Assembly (NCBI GenBank): GCA_037074765.1
Contig: JBAMDO010000066.1
Location: 372,001-436,000, forward strand
Direction of reading: 5' to 3'
DNA length: 64,000 bases
DNA from: Mansonella perstans
Lineage: Eukaryota; Nematoda; Chromadorea; Rhabditida; Onchocercidae
Part shown: positions 15,401-28,129 of the stretch, piece after piece
Position numbering within the stretch: position 1 is the stretch's first letter
Layout of the letters: each line of letters begins with the position of its first letter
Position numbers and translations under genes: made by a program
The notes under the pieces: generated by a model
Database searches by the model: none
What the model was told of the DNA's origin: nothing
Seen by the model: only the letters and a program-made list of their open reading frames with translations

Positions 15401-17905
15401 TTTTTAGTAGGAAGCAATAAAGTATCAAGAAAAATAAAAAAATACAACCTAAAAGTTTACTGGGAAAAGCTTAAAAAGAGTTTATATTTCCGTAAGGAAA
15501 ATGGATTTGATTTATAATTAGACTCAACCGAATTTGTATTTCTAGTTCATCTAATCTAATTTATTAAATTATGATTGATTCTTCAAAGTGATTCAGAAAT
15601 ACTCCAGAATGCTTTCGCGTATCAAAGTAATATGGACGTACGAATTCGTGACAGCTTTTATGTCGCAACCCGACCGAACCATATTTATTATAGCATGATT
15701 CAGGCGTATTACCACACAATACAGCCATATCCGTACATGTGACCATTAAAATACCTATAAATAAAAGATCAGTAAAGAAATACAACCTAACTAGAAAAGT
15801 CAAGCTCGGTCAATATTGTTTATCGAAGAATTATGCAACTCAATTTTCTTTAGGGTCATGTGCCTAATTTCTTTTTATATATTTGGTGAAAGATTCTAAA
15901 TTAATTCTTATAAATATTATAATAAAACTATGAAAGTGACAGTAACTGTAAAGATATTCTATATATATGGTGCAGATGTAGATATGACGAACTTAAGTAT
16001 ATAGACATGCCTAGAAACTGAGCACCATAATGTCTAGACTCGAAACTTCATAATATTAACCCAGTCACTCAACATTTTGCGATTTTCAATTCAGTTAAAT
16101 ATTCTAAGCAAACTTCTTTTTACCGCTATAACAAAGTCTAGACAGGTCTTATGATACCAAAGATTCGTGCTATTGCTATTCTGAAATAGAATTCGCAATC
16201 ATTACCATTCGATCAGTCCAACTAATGAATATGTCTTTTGTTTTATTTCAACTATTGACAACAAAAAATATCAGGAATACCTTTGTCCGTAACAGCTTGC
16301 ACTGCGGAACTGAGAAACATTGATGCTGAACCATATGGATCAATATCGATTGCATGAAATCGGTTATCAAACGAACGATTCGACATCATTGTATCGCTGA
16401 AGGAAAATTTATTTAACACTAGTGAGTAATTGAAATAAAAAAAAAAAAGAAGAAAAATGTGATTCATAACCCTAAATCTCTATACAATATCTGTTATGCA
16501 ACGGTTACTGATCGTTACGGTAAAAGTTCAAAGAAAGAGGATTTTGTAAAAAGAAATTCAATTATTCAAATAGAGATATGGATATAATGATCCAATATTT
16601 AATAAAAATTTCCTTGAACATTCGATTTGAAAAGTGATAACTGAAAGGTCTACATGAAATGTAAATGCTACTCTTACACATTGTAAGTGATGATATACGC
16701 TAAAATGCATGGAGAATCATCATATCGATCAAAATCTATGGTTGCATACACCATATAATTGCAAAATTATAAAAGAAAGTTAAGATTAGCTATTCTTCAT
16801 CAATTAAGATTTCAAAAGTAGAGAGTCAGAGACAAGACAAACTAATCTTGGCAGTTAATAGTTGAATCGAAAAAGCAACTCGCTCAAATATTACTAGTTA
16901 TAAAACTTACATCGCATTGCTGCACTTTGATTCTACAAGATTCTGAACAGCATTCATCTCAATATTTTTTTTGATTGAACTCACAGCTTGTTCCGAAAAA
17001 TCATTTGCAATTATCTTAGCTACAAATGGAACCTGTAAAGTAAAATTTTTAATGAATCATCAAATTACTATCATTAACATCATAATTTTACTATCGAAGA
17101 TTAAAAAATCACACTAAAAAAAAAAAAAAAACTATTGAAAAATTTTTGCCATCTAAAATTTCTATAGTTTAAAAGATTCAAGAGCGCAACTCTGCTTGTA
17201 ATACAAATCCTTCACCTCTTTAGCAAAACGAATAGCTCTTAAACCACTAGCAGATAACGCATCTAAAATACGTATTTCACAATCCTGCAATTACAATTAC
17301 GTTTTTATTAACATTTTCTGTAAAAAATTTTCCTAAAATAAACAAATAGTTTAAGTTATAAAAATTAATCAAAATTCACGAGCACTATTCCACGAAACAA
17401 TTTTTTCACTAAATTCTAAATTTAAACCCACATCGCGGACTCCAAATTTCCGTGATCGCTTTGCTGGTGGCTCCACGTCGCCATTTTGCCTATTACAATT
17501 TTTTTCTTCCAACTCCTTCCTCCGATCTTCTACGAATTGCTGCAGTACCAAAATTCTGGAAATATATCGATAAAATTTATGTAAAAATTATACGTTAAAC
17601 GTCAAGCAATCATCTGACCATTCAGAGTATAATTTGTTTCATACAACATTGCTTGTTATAGTTTTGTAAATAACAAACTATTTATTCATTTATAAACTCA
17701 TTTTCAAATGGATTAAAATGATAACTTACGTTAAATCGCGATTGAATTGTTGTGCAGGATTATAGAATGCTTGAAGTGGACTTGAGTTATCGAGCTTAGC
17801 CGAACCTTCGACAATAAAATCATGATCATCTGTATCAGCAGAACCAACCTGAGTTACTGTTTGCTCTATACTCACTTCACTTTCTTGCTTTACTTCCACA
17901 TCCAT
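12462..17905 (-). CDS. trm-1: tRNA (guanine(26)-N2)-dimethyltransferase TRM1
   Basis: About twelve exons (approx. 17730-17905, 17380-17555, 17212-17285, 16911-17032, 16280-16397, 15648-15755, 15147-15299, 14570-14799, 14209-14285, 13443-13638, 12955-13030, 12462-12630), roughly 560 aa, the usual TRM1 size. Matching TRM1 landmarks in order: AFYNPAQQFNRDL, LDALSASGLRAIRFAKE (SAM-binding start), IIANDF, AIDIDPYGSA (catalytic motif IV), VTCTDMAVLCGN, RAIDSHANCHGRYI, GPIYSAPIHN with a CxxC (KCVHCK) before it, and RSALMNAGYRCSISHCNPNA with KTDAP. Role known for the family: SAM-dependent dimethylation of G26 in nuclear and mitochondrial tRNAs. The ATG at 17905 opens an acidic leader just before the conserved core. 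The junction between 17380 and 17285 is unresolved: the phase fits only if the donor lies slightly upstream or is non-canonical. The stop is TAA at 12462-12464. Confidence 0.93.
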
Positions 17906-18678
17906 TATTAACTAAACGATGCTTGCAATTCCTATAATTACATTTTCTTCTTTTTTTAATACATTTATCATTTGTAACATTGTACAATGTTACTCGAAAC
18001 ATAGAAATAAATCCGTTATGACAGAAATATTTGCTTAAATTTCATACACGTAAATCAAAGTATCATTTTTAAATAAGTTTACAGTGAATGAATGAATTCC
18101 AATTCACATCCTAAATACTGTTGAGAGTTCTCGTACTCCAAATCAACTTTAATATTCTTCATATATCTAATTAATTCTGGCAATGTTTTGTCCCACTAAA
18201 AATACCCACATATTCCTACTACCTTTAGCCTAAAAATCCTCACTTGTATCAGCACCATTTTATTCACATATTCAAACTAGGCACAAGTAAAGTATAATAA
18301 AAAATTCTGTCAAGTATTTAGAAGTAAAAATATAAAATCTGACAGTAAAATTTTACTTGCAAGAAATGCTAACACGTGATGCGAATTAATTTAATCATTC
18401 GCACGACAAGCATGTGAAAACTCAAGTAAAAATGACTTATGACATTATTTTTCTTAATTATAAATTTACAATAATAAGCACTACCATGAAAGTTCATTTA
18501 GAAGAATCTGTAGCATGAAATCAATAGCGTCAATTATAATGAATACAAAACTTTCGAATTAATTCATAGAAAAGATGGTAGTTGGAAAGATACTTTATAC
18601 AAACTTTCAAGCATCTTTTTGAAATATAAAATGAAAGTGAAATCGTAAAAGAAATCTAATAACTTCTATTACTTTTTT
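17906..18678. other. Intergenic, no gene seen
   Basis: AT-rich spacer between the TRM1 start and the 3' flank of gene A. No coding exons or structured repeats were recognised. Confidence 0.5.
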
Positions 18679-18998
18679 TTTACTGTAAATTAGAATCTTT
18701 ATTTAGGTAAAATCAAGATGTGTTAAAAATCACTTTCATTTTATATTTTTTTTAAATCCAGTCTACTTTTTGGCAAAAAAATAGCAATAATCTGAAAAAT
18801 ACATTTACATTTAAATGAAAAACTGAACTACGTGGAACATGTTGAAAATAAAACATAAAAAACTAGATTTACAAATATTCCATGCTTTCTGGATGAAATC
18901 AAAGGCACAATAAAAAATACATGTGTGTAAAATTACCGAGTAACCATTAACTGTATACAGTCAACATTTACAAATACAGAAACATCGCCCAATTATAA
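18679..18998. repeat. Dispersed repeat, copy 2, coinciding with the 3' flank/UTR of gene A
   Basis: Direct-orientation partner of 10113-10410. It starts just past the stop of gene A (19011-19013) and on the minus strand contains an AATAAA near 18700, so it probably forms gene A's 3' UTR. In copy 1 the matching hexamer position reads AATAAG. Confidence 0.7.
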
Positions 18999-19010
18999 TA
19001 TCCAATTCAA

Positions 19011-22000
19011 CTATTTGGGCTCATAACCGAGCCACATTCTCTCATTACAACTACCATAACATTTATACATTATCACTGGTACTGCTTTTCGAGATGAAAG
19101 CGCCACAGTCTTCAGCTTTTCACCACAATCCGGACATCTGAACAGAAATTTCGTAAGAAATGAAATCGAACAAATTTATAGTCATTTCAATCTGTAATCT
19201 GTGACGACAGTTCTAAGATTATTAAAATTCTTCTTCCATACTCGCCATTTCAAACTTAGAATAAACGTAAATATAACAAAAAAGAAAAGTAAAAAATAAA
19301 AACGAACTTCCGGAACAATTTTAATAAGTGCTCATCATCAACCATAAACAATTTTCGATCAGTTTCCCTGATTACATCTCGGCCAGGATCATCCGCTGAC
19401 ACAGCAGTACGATTCGAACGGTCACTGTTTGAGCTCACCTTCCATATTCTAAAGTTTACAAAAAAATTTCGTTTCAGTAATTGCTAGCAAAATGATATTC
19501 ACAATAATGAACATACACAAGGAAACTTTACAAAATACATAAGAAATGAATCACAATCTAATCATAAAGGAAGACATATATCACTAAACACTAATCCTTT
19601 TTGCTAATTCACACTGCGATACTACTGAATTAGCATGGTGAAACAAAATAACTTAAGTAAAAATTTTCAATATACCCGGTGGAGACACTGCTGACATCAG
19701 GTTCTGCCCCAGCTTCTCTACTAGTTGGTGTTTCACCACCGAATATCGTTTGATTTATACCATCAAAATCACTAGTTAGTTTGTCTGAATCTTTTGCCGC
19801 TAACGAGTCTTTTTCAGTGGTGTTCTAAAGAAAAGGAATTATAAAATACTTATTAATTTACCATTCACACTAAAAATCCAATAAACGATTGCCAACTAGA
19901 TTTGGTAAGTTGCTCAATCAAAAAATACCGAAAATTGTTTTTAAAAGCTAATAATAACCAATACGTGAAATTTCACAACCTTTCAAAAATCAACCACTAG
20001 ACAATGTAAAACCCACAAAAAGAAAGTAAAAAGCAAATATTGATTTACCAATTCTGAAACACTTTCCACTGGAATCCTTGACTGCTCAGTGCGCATCCTC
20101 TCTTTCAATAGCAATCCATTCGCATCTGGTATTTCCGTAAGATCTGATACAACTGAAAGAAAAACTAATAAATTTATCATAAAAGGAACAAAACTCAATC
20201 TCAAGAATCCATCTACATCCATAAAGGAATTAAAGAAAAATTTTAAAACGTACGAGATTGCGACTCATCTGTCATGGTACAGCCATTTTGTCCTCCTTGT
20301 GCAAATGACCGTTTATCATCTGTTGGTATCTAGAGATAACAAATATCTTTTATTATTATGAAAAACGGAAAGCAGTTCGTAAACGATGTACAAATTTATA
20401 ATATTAATATCATCCAAACTATTTATATAATACAAATATTTTTCAAAATATGCTGGCTAAAACAATTTTATTGGTTCAATGTCTCTATCATCTGGATGAA
20501 AAAATGCTCACAATTATTTATGCAAAATTAACATTATTAAAACTCGTTGCAATTTTCAGCGAGGCTAAAGATACAGTGAGGGCAAATTTTAGTAATCAGA
20601 GATAATGAACAAAGAACAGATGCTTTTCCTGATAACTATTCCTAATAATAGGTCACACAGTACCATTATATTTAAATGTTACGACTTTGTGTTAATCGAT
20701 ATTTAATGAAGAAATTTAGGAATATTCAAAATGAATAAAATGGATAAAAATAATGTACCTGAGTGCCATATCGTTCCGAAACAACTGAATTAGTACGAGA
20801 ACATGAATGTCTTAACTGCATACTCAATCGTTTCCGCAATTTTTCTGAAACTCATTACTTGAATTAAGTTATGATTACTTTCCCCATTTAATTTTCTGAA
20901 AAACCCAAAAAATAAAAGTCAAAACTAATTTTTAGAACAGAATAAAAGTGAGTAAAAATTTATTTCCAATTGAAGCAAATTTAAATGGTCACTAGCCTTT
21001 GTAACTAACTGATCTATCTTCATATAGCCTTCCATATGGATGCCTGTTCTGAAACGATCTTAAAATCATGCATTTTAAACGTGAAATAAAAAAGTCAAAC
21101 TCAAAAAAAATTGAACTTACATTTTCGTTTCGTGATCTATACTTGACTTTTTTCTGTTGTGAACGCTCTGTAGCGAGTTGCGAAGCCTTTATTGCCTCCT
21201 CAAGGAGAGCTCTTAATTGACCCTCAAAAAAATTCAGCATAAAATATTGTAGGATGAAATAAGACCTATCGAAATCTGAATAATGTTGTCAGTTTTATAA
21301 ACTAAATTTTCAAGAATCTAACAAAGTTTGATCAAAATTTAGCAAGAAACAAACTCATTTTACCCTTGACCAGGCTTCAAAGGGAGTTAGCATTTCGTCG
21401 ATCACTTCTTGACGATTTTCTCGATCTATCTGCATAGCCCTCAACTGTGAAAGGGGTATCGGTTTGCATTCGGGATGGTGTGATGGAAATGGTTCGCCAA
21501 CGATATTGTCATGGATCATTTTGATGATCGGTGACGTATGACCAATTTGCCCCTCACGTCGTGATAGGTGATCGCACGTTGAGCAACGATAATAACTGTA
21601 GTAATTACGTGTCGTTGATCGACGGTAAATTCGCACGCAGTTGCTATTTTGCTCTTTGATCGCTATGTTATTCAAATTTCCACGTAAATTTCGTATCACT
21701 TCATAAAGACCCGGTCCAAACCTGAACCTTACAATTGATTTTGCTTATAAAAATAATAGAAAACTTTACATTTATTTTAAAATATCTTGGGTAGCATTTT
21801 TGTTTGGAATCGCCAAATATGAGCAGAAAATTCAAAAATGGACAATGAGAAATCAAATCTTTCTGAAAAAACACTTTGGAAATGGTATGTCTCAATCGTT
21901 TATAATGTCAATTCACAACAGAGAGATTAAATAATTTCATTTCAAGAATTTTAGCTTTATAAACGATTGAAACAAACCATTTCCACGTATTTACGATTGA

Positions 22001-23114
22001 GATATACTATTTCCAAGTGTCTAATCTTACTACCATTAGCTAATTTGTTGATATGAACAATATCAACCTAAATCTCAAGAATGCATCATCATGTATACCA
22101 GATCATGGTACGACCAAAATATAGGTATTTCTTCGTCTTTCCATGCAAATTTTTGACGAACAAAATTTTAAATGCACAAAAATTGCGAAAAACAATTTGT
22201 CAACTTATAAATTTAAAAATTGAAGTAGAGAAAGACCAACTCCTTTGCAGCAATCGGATGCCTCTCTACGGCATTCCCCTCACTTTTCCGGTCACTCCCG
22301 CACTCTTTTTGATTATTTGACTGCCTCGATTGTGATAAATCAGTGCAGTCTAAGAGACGATTCCGTACCGACGCTATCGTTATCTCATGTCCGAGAATAG
22401 TCGTTATCAGATTAGCTGCATCAGCAATCGGCAATTCATTTTTAAGTAATTTTGTCATAACTTCATTCACTTCGGGTCTTTTCCATTCCTCACTGAAATA
22501 TTCACTACAATACTGTGATTTAAAATATTTGGGTCAGAAGTCTGAAAATTAAAGCATGAAAAATTACGAAAATTATCATCATCTGATCATAACGAATCAC
22601 AGATTTAATCTTACAACCAAGTCACTTGAGTCAGTTTTATGGTAGAATATGCAATTTTTTTGCTTTAAAAATTATTACACACAATTAAGGTTACTACGCT
22701 TCCCGATTGTGAACGAAGATGTCATAGTTTTGAAACTTTCAGCTTTTTAATTTTTGCAATTTAAAAAAAAAAAAACTCCAAAAAGTACTTGAGCAAATTC
22801 ATTTGTATTTCATATTCATGCTCATCATCTTGCCACGTAGTTCCAGGTTCCTGGAAATCCTGAAAATTTGAAGCTTGGCCATCTGCTCCTGTTGAATTTG
22901 AACAAACTACTTGACTTTCATCAGTAGTAGTTTCTGTTCTAAATACTTCTCTTGTATCATGTTCTTTTAGGCATGCTGCTGTTCTTTGTTGCATTTCATC
23001 TGTGTTTTTCTGTTCCATACTATCTATCACCGTTCGTTCTGTTTTTTGCCAAACTGCATGTTCAGCGTCACCTGTATTTATTTCTTGAATTAGATGAGTA
23101 CTTCTCATTTCCAT
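19011..23114 (-). CDS. Gene A: zinc-binding protein, FLYWCH-like domain plus C-terminal zinc ribbon, about 587 aa
   Basis: Exons: 22789-23114, 22241-22492, 21364-21721, 21121-21222, 21006-21048, 20759-20844, 20254-20329, 20049-20152, 19676-19824, 19308-19448, 19011-19137; sum exactly 588 codons. Residues 1-109 are polar and Gln/Thr/Glu-rich. Exon 2 is helical. Exon 3 carries YYRCSTC (Cys about 239 and 242) and HHPEC (about 274-278), a C2...H-x3-C arrangement like FLYWCH-type or related nematode DNA-binding zinc modules. Exon 4 is a Lys/Gln-rich helix; the middle is Ser/Thr/Asp-rich and probably disordered. The C-terminus (about 520-587) has ETDRKLFMVDDEHLLKLF, then CPDCG and a later CYGSC, a four-Cys zinc ribbon shared with gene B. 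The role is probably nuclear, nucleic-acid binding (inference). The ATG at 23114 follows a TTATAG acceptor; the frame stays open to an upstream ATG at 23261. One donor (21005) is weak but is the only one keeping phase. Confidence 0.75.
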
Positions 23115-23823
23115 TTCTATAAGATGCGAAAATTTCGGAAACAGAAATTCTAATATGATAGGATGTAAACAATAACACAAAATGACCGATAACGAAAAGT
23201 AGTGCAAATCTTGAATGCTTGCATCATCTAAATCAAAAAAAAATTCCTTATGAATATCCATCGAAGCAAGATATCAGCACTTTTAAGTTGCAGTAAAGCT
23301 TCCAAAAAACAATTGTGAAACAGAAAATACCAACTAGAAGAATCGTTTTCTCAGCATTTCCCTTGAACGCTCACTCATTCACTTTTTTTTTTTTTTTTTT
23401 CCTTTCATGTATAGAAAAGTTTATTCGTCCTTCTTTTTCGCGCTTCTATGTTTCACTTCGTCCAAAAATTGATTTAACTTTAGGTTTCATTTGAATCCAA
23501 ATTCAGATAGCATTCCAACAGGTACATGAATACTTTTATCTGGATTAATGCAATATAAAATTTCAGGACCACAAATAATACGAACATTGACTTCACAGAA
23601 AGTACATGTTTTAAATCAAAATATTTCAAAAAAATCCTCTTTGTCGTTTACTTCGGAATAAAACAAAAAAGAAGTGGTGAATGAAAATTTCATTTGCCAC
23701 TGTCCACTATGGATGCATTCACTTTTATACTTCAGATCACTTCGCATTTTCTTTTCCATTTCGATCATTTCAAGCAGCCGGAACATATCCAAATTACATT
23801 TGCAGAGTCTCTACATACGCAAG
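23115..23823. other. Spacer between genes A and B
   Basis: About 0.7 kb separates gene B's stop from gene A's chosen start. It includes an in-frame upstream extension of gene A to 23261 and a poly-T run near 23384-23400. No separate gene was seen. Confidence 0.5.
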
Positions 23824-26800
23824 TTAATCTATTTTTTGCCCAAACCATACAGTTCGCTCACATTTATTGCACTGATAAGCAACTGCTGGCATCGGTGAAT
23901 CGGCGTATAATGTCACTTGCTTCAAATTTTCACCACATCCTGAGCATCTGCAAACAGCATTTTCCAAAAATTATAAATGAAAGCAAGGAAAAATATTCGT
24001 AAAATAGAAATACAATATGAGAAAGTAAAATAAAACGAAAGAGAAATCCACATGCCAGATTTTCCAACGACTTATTGAAATTTTAACGAGTAAACCTCTT
24101 GAAAAGCTGCAAAAGTTGCTCTGCTTCAACCATAAAATATTTCCTGTCTGTTTCAATGATATATTCTCGACCATCCTCAATGTAACGTCGCTTTACTGGA
24201 GCATTTTCGACCAATTTTTCTTTGTACACAGTTGTTTTTACAGGACTTGGCCTCAAAAATGAGAAAGGACTTAATTTTGGTTTAAATTAACACTAAGATA
24301 TGAAAATGCTAAAATTCTACATTAAAAAAGTAACCGTCAATTCAGAGGAAGACGATTAAAACACACAAACAAATACTGTTTATGCACATGTTTGATGGAT
24401 GTAGTAAAGTGCTTATCTACTAGGATTCAGGTGTATGGAATTATAGCACATGGATACCAAGAAGTGCTTAAAATTGATATCATTTGGAAATATGATTTTA
24501 CAATATCTGCTGATATCGTTTAAGTCCCACACACCAAGTGCCTATGCGTGTATAGTGCTTTCAAGAAAAGTTTTCATACATTACAGAAGAAAAATTCAAG
24601 TATTATAAGTTCTTCACTTAAACTTTTTTTACAAACTACAAATTGCAAACAGAAGTTATTCCTCCAGAAGTAAGAAATGAAACATATGCTAACCTGTCAA
24701 TACAGCCATCCAAGCTATCTTCTGAAACCAATCTTTCTTCACCAGCTGCTGGCAGAGCAACGTTCGCCATACTTTCACCAACAATAAAATCATCTTCATA
24801 ATACGCTTCTTCCGGGTTACCGTAAGACGCGTCATAATCTATCACCTAAAAAATTATTAAATTCAGTAAAACGTCTTGTACATGTGAAAACTTGTTAAGC
24901 GTTGCGACGAAAATACTGATGCAGAAATAAAAAAGTGGTCGTTAACAGAAAGAAATGCAATGAATTTAGAAGGAACTAAAAAGAATTTCAAAAAGCTTGA
25001 AAAACTAAAAGTAAAGTATTACAATTAAAATGAAAGTTGCAGTAATGGATATTTATATTCTTTTTGATCACAGAGCGAACATAATTATAATATGACAATT
25101 AGAACTGCTAACCATCCTAACTTATATAAAATTCATTCTGACATTGTAAGATAATCTTTCACTTCATAAAGCACTCGAAATACAATGAATATAGGATATG
25201 TGCATGTAAAACAAGTAAGGAAAGAAATGCCTTTTTTCTATGCACAAGAAAATAATATACATGAATCAGAAAACTGTGATGAATTCACAACATATTAGCC
25301 ACTTCCGTAAAATGTACCTGTTCTCTTTCCGTCCACTCCGCGAAATGTGATCTATTAAAAACTGGTTGAGACGACCTGACACGAAAGTATTGCGGCAGTA
25401 GCATCTGTGTATCAATTTTTCCTTCAGCACTGCCTAAAACAACTTGAAAAAATGTCCAATAATCATTTACTTCCACATTCTTCATTAGTATAAACAAAAA
25501 AAAAGCGTATGCAACTTACAGAAAACACGAAATACAATACATTAAGTTCTGTTTCACATCAATGAGATTGGATCAGCGAATATCGATGATTTCAACGACA
25601 TTTTACTGCCTAATCAGTTAATCAATAAAGCTAACGTATGTTGTATTTTACACTAGTAAATGGAGATAATATGAGGATCTTTTTACCAAGTTCATCCGTA
25701 TCATTTTCGATATCTACATCTCCATTTGTCATTTCATCCGTAATCATAACATCACTTGCAGGTCTATCATGCTGCAAACTTTACTCACATAGCAACTGAT
25801 AAAATTTCAAACTTTGGACAAAATATTATCACGAAAAAACTGCTCTGTATTCATAAGTTGCAAATATACAATTAACCTTCCAGGGCTGAGGAAGTACACC
25901 GACTTCATTGTCCGGTGAAAATGCGGCATATTCTCCTCCACTCATATTTCGCGCAAATTTCCAAGTTCGATTGCGATCTGAAAAAAATTCTGCAATGACT
26001 TTCGATTCAACTGTAAAAAGAAAAATCTCATACAACCGTCAAATAAAATCCGTAATTCGAGATTATATTTGTAACAAACAAAAACTTAAAAAATTTTTTC
26101 TTTATAAGAAATAGAAAAATGGCATGGAGAAAAATAGCTCCTTACCAGTAAATGCATAATCATCTTCGCTTCCTTCCCAGTTACCCTGAAAATTTGTGTG
26201 AATGACAAATCACTGAAGCTGAATTAAGTATCAATGTCAGGTAGCGTTCCGCGCAAAATAGTACATTTTATCCACAGTGCATAAAAATACGGTGTTCAGC
26301 ATTCTCCTTTGATGAAAAATCTTTTTAATGACTAGAGGCATAACAACTGATGCTCATTAAGGGAAATTTCGGAAAAGATACCAAACAAAAAAGCAAAAGT
26401 TATGACGTACTGTGTAAATATCTCCATATCGCCCACTTTTACGCCAAGGAACATTATTGGATGCAATGTATCGCATTCGTGTAATACGACAACGTGGACA
26501 TTGCTTAATGAATTGCTCAACATCACTTGTAATCGAGTTCCAATAAAACTTCGTTGACACCATTTTACGTGTAGCATTTAGACCACCGTGATTTGATTCC
26601 AGATGAGCCTAAACTGGGAATAAATGTGCTCCAAAAGATTCTCTCAAATCAAATTCATTTTCGCTTTCCAAAAACCATTTATTTGTTATAATATTCGTAA
26701 TAAAACAAAGTCACATGCCTGAGTGAGAATTTTTTCAACTTCATTTTTCTTCACAACAAACTGTCCCACTGTCGAATGGTCTGGTTTGAATCCTAAATTC

Positions 26801-27654
26801 ATAATATCATTAAAAAAAGTTGTTCTGTATGGTTATCCAGTTTTTACCATAGCTAACTGGAAAAAAAAGGAATATAAGTCGATAATCCATAATAAAGATT
26901 ATATAAGATTTTCGAAATTTCAACTCTCAAGAACTTAGAAGAACTATACGTAACTCAATGGAGTAGAATTGGGACCATTCTAATTAAACCATAAAAATTG
27001 CGAATGTGTTTTAAAAAAAATATATATATATATATGTAAAGCATTGCCACAGTGAACTTATTTCTAAAAAATAATATGCTGAATAATTAATGAATTAAGT
27101 ACTATAAAATGGATATCGGTTTACCGATGTAAATCAGCTGATCAGTTCCCTCAATCAGTTGAAATCTTTTAGCTTTCCTCTTGAAACAATCAATACGATG
27201 TTTTAGATGGCCCTGAAGTCGTTTGGGGATTTCTTTATTACGATGATATCGTACCAATTCATCATAAGCTTCATTAGTAAATCCACCATATGTGCATCTA
27301 TAAATTGAATCATTTTAACCACAATCATGACATTTTATCAGTCAATCATCTCATACTTTCATGTTTATTTTTCATTTCACTACTGACAATACCCTATAAA
27401 AGTTACTCTTGTTTCTCCTATTTGTTGTATACTCAAATCACATAGTAACATTTATCAGTATGCTAGCTACGAATAACATTCCAATACTACATCACCATCA
27501 TGCTTCAAAAGAACTATACAGATTTGTTAAAACAAAATGCACTATAAAAACCAGACTTTTTCTCATCCGGATTTGAATCAGTCATCAATGTCACTTCCAA
27601 ATCTTCGCTTTCTTTTTCAAACTTTGAGCTCATCCTGCTACCATCGTCACTCAT
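23824..27654 (-). CDS. Gene B: integrase H2C2 zinc-binding domain protein with C-terminal zinc ribbon, about 449 aa
   Basis: Exons: 27557-27654, 27125-27297, 26719-26792, 26411-26608, 26146-26185, 25877-26010, 25687-25771, 25318-25433, 24694-24845, 24096-24251, 23824-23947; sum exactly 450 codons. Residues 33-115 hold the segment that precedes the zinc domain in retroelement integrases (ELVRYHRN, HRIDCFKRKAKRFQLIEG). The exon 26411-26608 encodes the H2C2 core: AHLESNHGG, then FYWNSITSDVEQFIKQC and CPRCRITR. In gypsy/BEL-type polyproteins a DDE core follows; here an acidic, unrelated sequence does (EGSEDDYAF), so catalysis is not expected. The C-terminal ~75 aa (ETDRKYFMVEAEQLLQLF, then CSGCG and CNKC) match gene A, with an intron at the same place and phase before the first Cys. 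One intron uses a GC donor (26717-26718). The probable role is a host-coopted nucleic-acid or chromatin-binding protein (inference). Confidence 0.8.
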
Positions 27655-28100
27655 TATTTGACAAGAACCTATAAACAAATTGTAGTTCATCTCATCTATT
27701 TGACCTTACAGGTAAGTAAATCAATCTCAAATACTTTCATTTATTTGTTTTAAACGATTTTTTACTTTTAAAGATTTACAGAAAAAGCGAAAGCAATTCC
27801 CAGACAATACCGTAAAGTAAAACAATTCCGAAAAGAGTCTATTTGTATTAGCATCTGTAATATTTTGATGCTTTTAATGGTAATGCGACAAGTATATTAT
27901 CACCAAAAAACGTCTAATTTAGAAATGTATTCCCATAAGCCAATGAACATTAAAACTATATTCAAACTACAAATGAAAGTGACAGCTTACATAAAAGCAC
28001 TATTCTTAGTTAACACAATATTTCTATGTTCACATGCGTCCTATAATTACAGACGTCCTGATATAATGACATAACAACACTCACCTATAAATTTGCATCA
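27655..28100. other. Upstream region of gene B, no gene seen
   Basis: Ordinary AT-rich sequence directly 5' of gene B. A plus-strand open stretch at 27865-28074 has no family resemblance and no splice support. Confidence 0.45.
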
Positions 28101-28129
28101 AATCTATAACATTGAGAAATGATTACCTT

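Noticed and set aside
23674..24002. Overlapping plus-strand frames at the end of gene B
   Set aside because: Antisense to the zinc-ribbon exon of gene B, which has conserved Cys pairs and matching splice sites.
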